Shown here piece after piece: positions 1 to 6,107 of a stretch of 39,857 bases of DNA. Origin of the DNA: an uncultured Lachnospiraceae bacterium (GTDB lineage: Bacteria; Bacillota; Clostridia; Lachnospirales; Lachnospiraceae); the NCBI GenBank assembly GCA_947629525.1, contig CANREB010000022.1, positions 1 through 39,857 of the forward strand, written 5' to 3'. Under the pieces are notes generated by a model. The model was not told where the DNA came from and ran no database searches. It saw nothing but the letters and a program-made list of their open reading frames with translations. Numbering within the stretch: position 1 is the first letter of the stretch; each line of letters begins with the position of its first letter. The position numbers were made by a program, and so were the translations under genes.

Positions 1-338
1 TCATCCTGAATATACTGACGGTCTGTAGCAGACTGTGTGCCGTTTGCCGCCTGATTTGCAAGCTCATTCATTCTCTGAAGCATGTCATGTACTTCTGTCA
101 AAGCACCTTCTGCTGTCTGTACTGCACTGATACCGTCCTCAGCGTTTGCAGAAGCCTGTGTAAGTCCTCTTATCTGCTTTCTCATCTTCTCTGATATTGC
201 AAGACCTGCTGCGTTATCTGCCGCGCGGTTGATCTTGTAGCCTGATGAAAGCTTCTCTGTTGACTTTGATAATGTTCCCTGTGTGATGCCTAACATTCTG
301 TTAGAGTTCATTGCCTGTAAATTGTGCTGTACTACCAT
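1..338 (-). CDS. Flagellin, N-terminal part (runs off the left edge)
   Basis: This is the structural subunit of the flagellar filament, exported through the flagellar type III apparatus. The visible 112 residues begin [17 protein letters not shown] and continue with [20 protein letters not shown], the D0/D1 helical signature shared by bacterial flagellins. The C-terminal part lies beyond position 1. The start at 338 is fixed by an AAGGAGGT ribosome-binding site at about 345-352. The gene lies 159 bp downstream of csrA on the same strand with no clear terminator between, so the two are probably co-transcribed. The leader contains eight GGA triplets, two of them in hairpin loops, which suggests CsrA control as known for hag in Bacillus subtilis. 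No promoter is evident in the gap, so expression probably depends on transcription from upstream of csrA. Confidence 0.95.
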   Translation of the reverse strand, partial: MVVQHNLQAMNSNRMLGITQGTLSKSTEKLSSGYKINRAADNAAGLAISEKMRKQIRGLTQASANAEDGISAVQTAEGALTEVHDMLQRMNELANQAANGTQSATDRQYIQD

Positions 339-374
339 AATATTACCTCCTTGTTTTCCGCTTTACGGATTGCC

Positions 375-395
375 GCGGGAATTTCCGTTTCCCGC
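375..395 (-). promoter_or_regulatory. Candidate CsrA-binding hairpin in the flagellin leader
   Basis: On the minus strand this forms a perfect 7-bp stem (GCGGGAA/TTCCCGC) with the loop ACGGAAA, so a GGA is displayed in the loop, which is the geometry preferred by CsrA/RsmA proteins. It lies about 25-45 nt upstream of the flagellin Shine-Dalgarno, which itself contains GGA (348-350). CsrA bound to both sites could block ribosome entry. The hairpin is seen directly; binding is inferred. Confidence 0.55.
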
Positions 396-453
396 CGTTT
401 GTTAATAGTTTCTTTTCAATATTCAATTGTCTATAATAATCCGAATACATTCC

Positions 454-463
454 GCCATCCGGC
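454..463 (-). promoter_or_regulatory. Second small GGA-loop hairpin in the csrA-flagellin gap
   Basis: The minus strand reads GCC-GGAT-GGC, a minimal 3-bp stem presenting GGAT in the loop, flanked by further GGA triplets at 440-442, 451-453 and 487-489. It could be an upstream CsrA contact that cooperates with the hairpin at 375-395 and the Shine-Dalgarno. The short stem makes this weaker evidence than the 7-bp hairpin. Confidence 0.35.
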
Positions 464-497
464 GCGCCTCTTAGGACGGAACTTCATCCGGCTATTA

Positions 498-701
498 TCA
501 TTGCCGATCCTGCGTGCCTGCCGCTGCCGCATTTCTGCGTTTGACTGCCCGCTTCCGTATAGCCCTTCCCCTTGCTATGTTCACATCCTTGGGGGCATCT
601 ATCATTATTCTCAACTGATTATTATTACCTCCGAGAAAAGTGATCTTTATATTTTTTCCTATCATCAGGTATTCTTCCTTTGGCACTGTAAGCATCAGCA
701 T
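498..701 (-). CDS. csrA: CsrA/RsmA-family translational regulator, divergent
   Basis: CsrA is a homodimeric RNA-binding protein that represses translation by covering GGA motifs, and in Firmicutes it controls flagellin. The 67-residue product aligns along the whole family: the MLMLT start, LMIG at 12-15, NQLRIMIDAPKDV at 28-40 and Arg44. Differences from the norm are clear. Arg6, one of the main RNA-contacting residues, is Val; position 7 is Pro; His43 is Ala. The C-terminus is a long, strongly basic tail rich in Arg and Lys. The start is preceded by AAGGGGG six bases upstream. The gene sits immediately upstream of flagellin, as in many Gram-positive flagellar loci, but no fliW is present in the window. 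Its upstream region runs directly into the invertible segment, so its transcription probably depends on that segment's orientation. Confidence 0.88.
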   Translation of the reverse strand: MLMLTVPKEEYLMIGKNIKITFLGGNNNQLRIMIDAPKDVNIARGRAIRKRAVKRRNAAAAGTQDRQ

Positions 702-763
702 ATTGATTTCCCCCTTGCAGCATTTTCCTGTCTGTTACGGCTTTCCTTAATTTTTTCTGCCTG

Positions 764-796
764 AATGCAACCGTCTTTATATTGTGTTGCATTTTT
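764..796 (+). repeat. Left recombination site of the invertible segment
   Basis: The core reads AATGCAACCGT - CTTTATAT - TGTGTTGCATT: two 11-bp imperfectly inverted arms around an 8-bp asymmetric spacer at 775-782, the layout of tyrosine-recombinase sites such as lox and FRT. It matches the site at 1645-1677 in inverted orientation at 30 of 33 positions; the 22 bases on the inner side (775-796) are identical. The three mismatches (772-774) lie in the outer arm. It lies 63 bp upstream of the csrA start. Confidence 0.9.
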
Positions 797-815
797 AAAT
801 CACTCACAAAAAGAG

Positions 816-844
816 TTAAAAATGTACTATCATAAATATATAAG
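816..844 (+). promoter_or_regulatory. Weak candidate sigma-A promoter for the recombinase
   Basis: TTAAAA at 816-821 and TATAAG at 839-844 are separated by 17 bp, in very A/T-rich DNA. The match to TTGACA is poor, so this may be a low-level promoter or not the true one. It lies inside the invertible segment and would travel with the gene. Confidence 0.3.
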
Positions 845-873
845 AAAGGTCGGGGTTGAAAGGAAGCGCCCCT

Positions 874-1008
874 ATGGGTAAAAATAATGGGATTAGTCAC
901 ACCTATCAAAAGCAAAAAAGAAATAAAACAATTGAAAAAGTATTTTCTGAAAAGCGGCAAGATACGCAACTATACACTCTTCGTATTCGGGATAAATACC
1001 GCGCTTAG
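874..1008 (+). other. Short ORF overlapping the recombinase start, out of frame
   Basis: The only good Shine-Dalgarno near the recombinase (AGGAAG, 861-866) is 7 nt upstream of an ATG at 874 in a different frame. That frame runs 44 codons and stops at 1006-1008, overlapping the first 40 recombinase codons. It may be chance, or it may act as a decoy or coupling ORF that keeps recombinase levels low. The peptide matches nothing I recognise. Confidence 0.2.
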
Positions 1009-1477
1009 AATAAGTGATATTTTATCTCTCAAGTGGAACGACGTATATGATTTTGAAACAGATACGGTTAAAACTCACGTTACATTGACAGAGCAGAAAA
1101 CACGTAAGATAAACAGCGTCCATATTAATTCACATGTCAAAAAGGCAATTTTAAAGCTTCTAAGGCACAATTACAGCAAAAATATGAAAGTAACAGCGGC
1201 AGATTATATCTTTACAAGCCAGAAAAGCCGCAGCAGCCACCTCAGCCGCGCACAGGCTTTCAGGATAATACGCGCTGCCGCGGAACATCTGCATATAAAT
1301 GGAAATATAGGATGCCATTCCATGCGCAAAACATTTGGATATTTTGCATCTAAAAGCCGGATTTCCCCAAACCTGATTATGTCGATTTATAATCATTCCA
1401 CCTATTCCGTAACACGTCATTACCTTGGCATAGACCAAGACGAACGGGATTTCGTTTTTAAAGCAATAACTCTTTAA
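887..1477 (+). CDS. Small tyrosine recombinase (catalytic domain only), probable DNA invertase
   Basis: This protein catalyses site-specific strand exchange through a covalent 3'-phosphotyrosine intermediate. The 196 residues comprise only the catalytic domain and lack the N-terminal SAM-like core-binding domain of XerC/D. All catalytic residues are visible: Arg41 in NTALRISD, Lys71 in EQKT, His144 and Arg147 in CHSMRKT, His170 in YNHST, and Tyr179 in TRHYLGI. It belongs to a short integrase family common in Firmicutes that starts like MxxVxPIK. The start at 887 fits that family, although it has no good Shine-Dalgarno of its own. The gene is enclosed by two inverted lox-like sites with no other mobile-element genes, which argues for a dedicated invertase rather than a phage or ICE integrase. 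A weak hairpin with a T-run follows at 1505-1526. Confidence 0.93.
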   Translation: MGLVTPIKSKKEIKQLKKYFLKSGKIRNYTLFVFGINTALRISDILSLKWNDVYDFETDTVKTHVTLTEQKTRKINSVHINSHVKKAILKLLRHNYSKNMKVTAADYIFTSQKSRSSHLSRAQAFRIIRAAAEHLHINGNIGCHSMRKTFGYFASKSRISPNLIMSIYNHSTYSVTRHYLGIDQDERDFVFKAITL

Positions 1478-1504
1478 AATCCAAAAACACCAACCACAGT
1501 TCTT

Positions 1505-1526
1505 AGGGGATATTCTGCCCTTTTTT
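1505..1526 (+). terminator. Weak candidate terminator after the recombinase
   Basis: A 4-bp stem (AGGG/CCCT) with a 9-nt loop is followed by six T residues. The short stem suggests inefficient termination. If it works, it separates recombinase transcription from the sigma-28 promoter 65 bp further on. Confidence 0.3.
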
Positions 1527-1590
1527 CGTTACAGACATCAAATTTTAATCGGGAAATTTTCAAAAAAGCGAAAAATTTTTAAAACAACTA

Positions 1591-1617
1591 TAAAGAATTA
1601 AAGATACTGACCGATAT
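1591..1617 (+). promoter_or_regulatory. Sigma-28 (SigD/FliA) class promoter inside the invertible segment
   Basis: TAAA at 1591-1594, exactly 15 bp, then ACCGATAT at 1610-1617. The sigma-28 consensus is TAAA-N15-GCCGATAT, so 11 of 12 conserved positions match with ideal spacing. A/T tracts upstream (1558-1585) could serve as an UP element. The predicted transcript starts near 1624. As drawn, it faces the right-hand recombination site and the terminator at 1710-1756, with no gene downstream in its orientation. After inversion it would face csrA and flagellin, the expected sigma-28 targets. Confidence 0.8.
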
Positions 1618-1644
1618 ATAAAGTGTAAGAATAAAAAACAATGA

Positions 1645-1677
1645 AAAAATGCAACACAATATAAAGTGTGTTGCATT
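1645..1677 (-). repeat. Right recombination site of the invertible segment
   Basis: The core at 1648-1677 is a perfect 11-bp inverted repeat (AATGCAACACA and TGTGTTGCATT) around the 8-bp spacer ATATAAAG at 1659-1666. The spacer is the exact reverse complement of the left site's spacer, so the two sites are in inverted orientation and recombination would flip the DNA between them. Its flanking bases match the left site for 22 contiguous positions on the inner side. Confidence 0.9.
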
Positions 1678-1709
1678 TTTTTATATTATACCACAACAAT
1701 TACAGCAGC

Positions 1710-1756
1710 AAAAAATGAACCGCCCGCAGCGCCGGGCGCCGCAAACAGTTCATTTT
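1710..1756 (-). terminator. Rho-independent terminator of the isomerase gene
   Basis: A GC stem CGCCCG/CGGGCG (1721-1726 with 1733-1738) is extended by an outer arm AAAATGAAC/GTTCATTTT (1712-1720 with 1748-1756), with a 9-nt bulge, and is followed on the minus strand by a run of six T residues at 1715-1710. The plus strand also has a T-rich flank, so it may stop the outward sigma-28 transcript too. Confidence 0.75.
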
Positions 1757-1769
1757 ATCATCCGCTTAA

Positions 1770-3254
1770 TTATTTGAACGGATTTTCCGTAGGATAAGGC
1801 AGCGACTTAGGCTGATTGTAGTTGAGATCCTCAATGGGAACTCCTATGTACTTAAATACCTCAAACAAAGCCTTTCCAAAGTGACCGAAAGCAACTGCGC
1901 CGTGATGAGGGTAGTTCTTCTCGATCAATACGTGACGGTAAAACCTCTCCATCTCAGGTATTGCGAATACGCCGATGCCGCCAAAAGACTTAGTCGCAAC
2001 GGGAAGTATCTCGCCCTGTGCGATGTATGCGCGCAGTTTGCAGTCCGCTGTAGACTGTAAACGGTAGAAAGTAATATCTCCCGGAATGATATCGCCCTCA
2101 AGAGTACCCTGCGTAACTTCTTCGGGAAGCGTTCTTGCCATTATCATCTGATATTTCATGCTGCATGACGAAAGTTTCTTTGTAGTGGTATTTCCGCAGT
2201 GGAAGCCCATAAATGTGTCATTCACCGTGTAATTGTATTTGCCCTTGATAGACTCATTATACATATCGGCAGGAACCGTGTTATTGATATCAAGCAGCGT
2301 GACAGCGTCGTTGCTCACGCATGTACCGATGAACTCGCTGAGACATCCGTAGATATCGACCTCGCAGGAAACAGGGATGCCCATACCTGTAAGACGGCTG
2401 TTGACATAGCAGGGAACAAATCCGAACTGCGTCTGGAATGCGGGCCAGCACTTGCCTGCGATTGCAACGTATTTGCGATATCCCTTATGATCCTCGATCC
2501 AGTCAAGCAGAGTAAGTTCATACTGTGCAAGCTTAGGAAGTATTTCGGGTTTCTGATTGCCTGCGCCAAGTTCTGCTTCCATCTCTTTAACTTTTGCGGG
2601 TATCCGCTCATCGCCTGCATGCTTATTAAATGCCTCAAACAGGTCAAGTTCAGAGTTCTCCTCGATCTCAACTCCAAGATTATAAAGCTGCTTTATAGGT
2701 GCGTTGCATGCAAGGAAATTGAGAGGTCTGGGACCGAATGAAATGATCTTCAAATCAGAAAGACCTACGATAGCCCTTGCGATAGGAATAAACTCATTGA
2801 TCATATCAGCGCACTCTTCGGCAGTACCGACAGGATATTCGGGAATGTATGCCTTTACGCCTCTAAGCTTTAAGTTATAGCTTGCATTGAGCATACCGCA
2901 GTATGCGTCGCCGCGTCCGCCGACAAGGTCATTCTGTGTTTCCTCCGCTGCCGCGATAAACATTGCGGGACCGTCAAAATGCTTTGCAAGCAGTGTCTCG
3001 GAAATTTCAGGACCGAAATTGCCAAGATATACGCAGAGCGCGTTGCATCCGGCTTTCTTAATGTCCTCAAGCGCCTGAACCATATGTATTTCGCTCTCTA
3101 CTATGCAGACAGGACATTCATAGATGCCTTCAGCACCGTATTTGTCAGTGTACGCCTTGATGAGCGCCTTTCTCCTGTTTACTGACAGGCTTTCAGGGAA
3201 ACAGTCACGGCTCACTGCTACGATGCCGACCTTTACCTGTGGTAAATTGTTCAT
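1770..3254 (-). CDS. L-fucose/L-arabinose isomerase-fold family protein
   Basis: This is a sugar isomerase of the FucI/AraA fold, expected to be a cytoplasmic Mn-dependent ketol isomerase acting on a pentose, hexose or deoxyhexose. The 494 residues lack the full length of classical FucI (about 590) but match the shorter 'L-fucose isomerase-related' group. Candidate metal ligands are in the segments PVSCEVDIYG (Glu), TLLDIN (Asp) and MGFHCGN (His), in the family order. ATG at 3254 has an AGGAGG ribosome-binding site. The gene stands alone with its own sigma-A promoter (3332-3360) and terminator. No kinase, aldolase or sugar transporter is adjacent, so the substrate cannot be deduced from context. 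The family assignment is firm; the substrate is unknown. Confidence 0.82.
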   Translation of the reverse strand: MNNLPQVKVGIVAVSRDCFPESLSVNRRKALIKAYTDKYGAEGIYECPVCIVESEIHMVQALEDIKKAGCNALCVYLGNFGPEISETLLAKHFDGPAMFIAAAEETQNDLVGGRGDAYCGMLNASYNLKLRGVKAYIPEYPVGTAEECADMINEFIPIARAIVGLSDLKIISFGPRPLNFLACNAPIKQLYNLGVEIEENSELDLFEAFNKHAGDERIPAKVKEMEAELGAGNQKPEILPKLAQYELTLLDWIEDHKGYRKYVAIAGKCWPAFQTQFGFVPCYVNSRLTGMGIPVSCEVDIYGCLSEFIGTCVSNDAVTLLDINNTVPADMYNESIKGKYNYTVNDTFMGFHCGNTTTKKLSSCSMKYQMIMARTLPEEVTQGTLEGDIIPGDITFYRLQSTADCKLRAYIAQGEILPVATKSFGGIGVFAIPEMERFYRHVLIEKNYPHHGAVAFGHFGKALFEVFKYIGVPIEDLNYNQPKSLPYPTENPFK

Positions 3255-3331
3255 TTCTTAATCCTCCTAGATTTATAAATTTTTATCATTGGCTGTTCTT
3301 TTTACCTGTTGGCGAACAACCACCTAATCTA

Positions 3332-3360
3332 ATAATAAGTTGTATACAGCTAAAAATCAA
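3332..3360 (-). promoter_or_regulatory. Sigma-A promoter of the isomerase gene
   Basis: On the minus strand TTGATT (3360-3355), 17 bp, then TATTAT (3337-3332). Spacing is ideal and the predicted leader is about 75 nt. A small inverted repeat GTTG-GCGAA-CAAC lies within the leader at about 3308-3320 and might be part of an operator. Confidence 0.55.
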
Positions 3361-3378
3361 GAGAAAAAACATAAAATA

Positions 3379-4737
3379 TCAAAGCACTTTGCGCGCCACA
3401 TACGCAAATGTCAATGCATGGATAAACATTGTTATAGCCCATGTTATCGGATACGAAATATATACTGTCGTAAGGCTGTGATACTGCGGAATGTTAAAGA
3501 CTGTCGCAATCCACAAAAGACGCAGACCACATGCTCCTATAAGCGATACTACCATCGGCACTACCGAATATCCGAGCCCCCTCATCACACCTACGAACAC
3601 ATCCATCATACCGCAGAGCGCATATATCGTGCATATTATCCTCATACGCAGAAGCCCTGCCGCTATGACCTCGGGATTAGCCGAATATATCCCAAGAAGC
3701 GTACTTCCAAAATGTACCGCAAGATTGCCGAGCAGAAGTCCCACTGTCATAGCGTAGATTTCGCCCGCTATCAGTATTTTGTATACACGCTTGTACTCAT
3801 GCGCTCCGTAGTTCTGGCTTGTAAAAGAAATCGCCGCCTGATAGAACGCGTTCATCCCCATATATACGAAACCTTCAATATTGGCTGCCGCCGAGTTGCC
3901 CGCCACCGATATCGCGCCGAAAGAGTTTACCGCCGACTGTATGACGACGTTTGATAACGAGAACACCACGCCCTGAAATCCTGCGGGCAGACCGATCTGC
4001 ACTATCTTCAGGAATTTTTCGCGCGTGATGGCAAGCGATTTCAAATCAAGATGTATGCCGCCCTGTTCTTTTATAAGGCAGCGGACTACCAAAAGCGCCG
4101 AAACTGTCTGTGAGATAGCCGTCGCCGCCGCGACGCCCGCAACTCCCCAGTGGCATATGATAACAAAAAACAGATTTAAGACGACATTTATGATACCCGC
4201 GCCAAGCAAAAAATAGAGCGGGCGTTTTGTGTCACCGACTGCCCTCAAAATGGCGCTTCCGAAGTTATATACCATCGTTGAGGTCATTCCGAGGAAATAT
4301 ATTCTCAGATAAAGGACTGCAAGGTCAAGCACTTCTTTTGGCGCCTGCATAAGTTCCAAAAGCACCCGCGCGGACGCGATGCCTATTACCGTAAGTATGA
4401 TACCGCTGTAAATACTTAGAAGCATCGACGTGTGTACGGTCTCCTTCAGATCCGAGTCACGCTTTGCACCGTAATACTGTGCCGTCAGTACATTTGTACC
4501 GATGGAAAGTCCTATGAACAAGTTAGTGATAAGATTGATGAGCGAACCGTTTGAACCTACCGCCGCAAGCGCGTTGTCGCCCGCGAACCGCCCCACCACG
4601 ACAATATCAGCCGCGTTGAACAAAAGCTGTAAAATGCTTGAAAACATCAGCGGTATCGCAAATATAAGCATTTTCTTAAAAACAGAACCGCTGCACATAT
4701 CGATCTCGTATTTCTTTTTTTCCGTTTGCATATTCAT
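3379..4737 (-). CDS. MATE family multidrug/metabolite efflux transporter (second copy)
   Basis: This is an integral membrane antiporter predicted to expel organic cations, drugs or metabolites using an ion gradient. The 452 residues show about twelve hydrophobic segments in two related halves. The first helix segment (KMLIFAIPLMFSSILQLLF) is followed by NAADIVVVGRFAGDNALAAVG, a typical MATE signature. Its ATG overlaps the stop of the preceding MATE gene as TAATG, indicating translational coupling. It is the last gene of a four-gene overlapping operon. Two tandem, divergent MATE genes may work independently, since MATE proteins are normally single-chain; heterodimer action would be speculative. 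The substrate is unknown. Confidence 0.9.
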   Translation of the reverse strand: MNMQTEKKKYEIDMCSGSVFKKMLIFAIPLMFSSILQLLFNAADIVVVGRFAGDNALAAVGSNGSLINLITNLFIGLSIGTNVLTAQYYGAKRDSDLKETVHTSMLLSIYSGIILTVIGIASARVLLELMQAPKEVLDLAVLYLRIYFLGMTSTMVYNFGSAILRAVGDTKRPLYFLLGAGIINVVLNLFFVIICHWGVAGVAAATAISQTVSALLVVRCLIKEQGGIHLDLKSLAITREKFLKIVQIGLPAGFQGVVFSLSNVVIQSAVNSFGAISVAGNSAAANIEGFVYMGMNAFYQAAISFTSQNYGAHEYKRVYKILIAGEIYAMTVGLLLGNLAVHFGSTLLGIYSANPEVIAAGLLRMRIICTIYALCGMMDVFVGVMRGLGYSVVPMVVSLIGACGLRLLWIATVFNIPQYHSLTTVYISYPITWAITMFIHALTFAYVARKVL

Positions 4738-6107
4738 TACGCCTCTTTCTTTTTATTAATGCCTTTAATAACAGGATTTTTTATCGTCATCACAATAAGC
4801 GGTATCACCATCAGACACCATATGACCGGTTCCGTCCATATGATGCCCCAATATCCGAATATCCGCACAAACACAAAAGTAAATACCAATTTTCCCACAA
4901 GTTCGATAAAGCTTGAAACTATCGGGGTACTGTAATCGCCAAATCCTTGCATTGAATTTCTCAACACCACGATAAAAACACATACTATGAGAAACGACAT
5001 ATCATATTCAAGGTAAGTCGTACCCCAGTAAAGCACTTCTTCACTGTCCGTACTTGCGATAAAACCGATAAGATATTCCGAAACCGTATGCGCAAGCACG
5101 AATATGACCCCTGCCCAGCATATACCAAGCATAAGCGCCGATTTTATCCCGCGGCGTATTCGGTCATACTTTCCCGCGCCGTAATTCTGCCCGCAGTAAG
5201 TCGCCATTGAAGAACCGATAACGCTGACCGGAAGATTCCATATCTCAAATACCTTGCGCGCCGCCGTATGTGCGACGATTATGGAAGTCCCGAGCTGATT
5301 TATTCCGCTTTGCAGCACAAGCGTCCCGAAATTCACAAGGCTTGACATAAGTCCCATCGAAAGTCCGCTTTGGTACATTGAAAAAATCTGCTTCTTTGAC
5401 ATCTTAAAATCCGATTTTGAAATATGAAGTATCGGAAAATTTCTATATATATGTATAAGGCAGAGCAAGACCGACAAAAACTGCGACACAACTGTCGCTA
5501 TCGCAGCCCCTTTTACGCCAAGTCCGAAATTTAATATAAATATATAGTCAAGCGCCACATTCATAAATGATGCCGCTATCAAAAATATCAGCGGTGTCAC
5601 GGAATCCCCGATCGCCCTCAATGTGTTGGCGCAAAGGTTGTACGCAGTCGTGATGAACATTCCCCATATCAGTATGCTTATATATTCACGCGACATTTCC
5701 GCCTGATCCGCGCCCACATGCAAAAGCGTCAGGACCGGACGCAGAAACAGCGATACAAGCATGATTATTACTGCTGCCGTGGCAAAACCAAGGACAACGG
5801 CGCCCGCCACATTTTTCTTTAAGCCTTTTTCATCACCGCTCCCATAAAAACGTGATGTTATCACACTAAATCCGAGACTTAACCCGTTAAAAAATCCCGT
5901 CAGCAGTGTATGCAGCACTGACACTGACCCTACCGACGCAAGCGCATCCTCTCCCAGTATGCTCCCTACTATCTTTGTGTCCACAAGGCTGTACATGATT
6001 TGAAAAAGATTGCCTAAAAATACGGGAACGGCAAACAGCAGTATAAGCTTTATCGGTCTGCCCTCGGTAAGATTGAGCGCCGTCCTTGAATTTCTTTTTG
6101 TTTCCAT
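4737..6107 (-). CDS. MATE family multidrug/metabolite efflux transporter (first copy)
   Basis: This membrane transporter of the MATE/DinF group has 456 residues from the chosen start METKRNSRTALN. Signature sequences include LVDTKIVGSILGEDALASVG near the first helices and about twelve hydrophobic stretches. An upstream in-frame ATG at 6203 would lie inside the preceding methyltransferase gene. The start at 6107 is preferred because it forms a TAATG overlap with that gene's stop and begins just before the conserved first helix. The copies at 3379-4737 and here share family features but differ throughout, so they are not a recent duplication. The substrate is not predictable from sequence. Confidence 0.88.
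   Translation of the reverse strand: METKRNSRTALNLTEGRPIKLILLFAVPVFLGNLFQIMYSLVDTKIVGSILGEDALASVGSVSVLHTLLTGFFNGLSLGFSVITSRFYGSGDEKGLKKNVAGAVVLGFATAAVIIMLVSLFLRPVLTLLHVGADQAEMSREYISILIWGMFITTAYNLCANTLRAIGDSVTPLIFLIAASFMNVALDYIFILNFGLGVKGAAIATVVSQFLSVLLCLIHIYRNFPILHISKSDFKMSKKQIFSMYQSGLSMGLMSSLVNFGTLVLQSGINQLGTSIIVAHTAARKVFEIWNLPVSVIGSSMATYCGQNYGAGKYDRIRRGIKSALMLGICWAGVIFVLAHTVSEYLIGFIASTDSEEVLYWGTTYLEYDMSFLIVCVFIVVLRNSMQGFGDYSTPIVSSFIELVGKLVFTFVFVRIFGYWGIIWTEPVIWCLMVIPLIVMTIKNPVIKGINKKKEA

Larger units (their letters stand above)
775..1666. mobile_element. Invertible DNA segment carrying its own recombinase and an outward sigma-28 promoter
   Basis: Two inverted copies of a recombinase-type site bound this approximately 0.9-kb segment. 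Inside are a tyrosine recombinase gene (887-1477) and a sigma-28 promoter (1591-1617) pointing at the right-hand site. Strand exchange in the shared spacer would map position x to 2441-x, moving the promoter -10 to about 824-831 on the minus strand, directed into csrA and flagellin, with the predicted transcript start near 817. In the orientation shown, the promoter fires into the terminator of the neighbouring isomerase gene. The architecture parallels Salmonella hin (recombinase plus promoter inside the flipped segment), but with a different recombinase family. The sites, gene and promoter are seen directly; inversion is inferred. Confidence 0.85.

Noticed and set aside
702..886. A csrA promoter in the present orientation
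   Set aside because: Hexamers such as TTGTGA with CAATAT or TATAAA give poor matches or spacing; nothing comparable to the sigma-28 element at 1591-1617 was found, though weak basal transcription cannot be excluded.
887..1477. Phage, ICE or integron integrase interpretation of the tyrosine recombinase
   Set aside because: No excisionase, phage, conjugation or gene-cassette sequences lie nearby; the gene is tightly enclosed by inverted sites between chromosomal genes, which fits an invertase better.
2199..2741. A 180-residue plus-strand open frame opposite the isomerase
   Set aside because: Entirely inside a well-supported gene on the other strand, with no start signals or family match.
3340..3954. 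A 204-residue plus-strand open frame
   Set aside because: It is antisense to the second MATE gene; its His/Tyr/Arg-rich composition is typical of shadow frames.
3379..6107. Recent tandem duplication of the MATE genes
   Set aside because: The two proteins differ throughout, and no long nucleotide repeats were seen.
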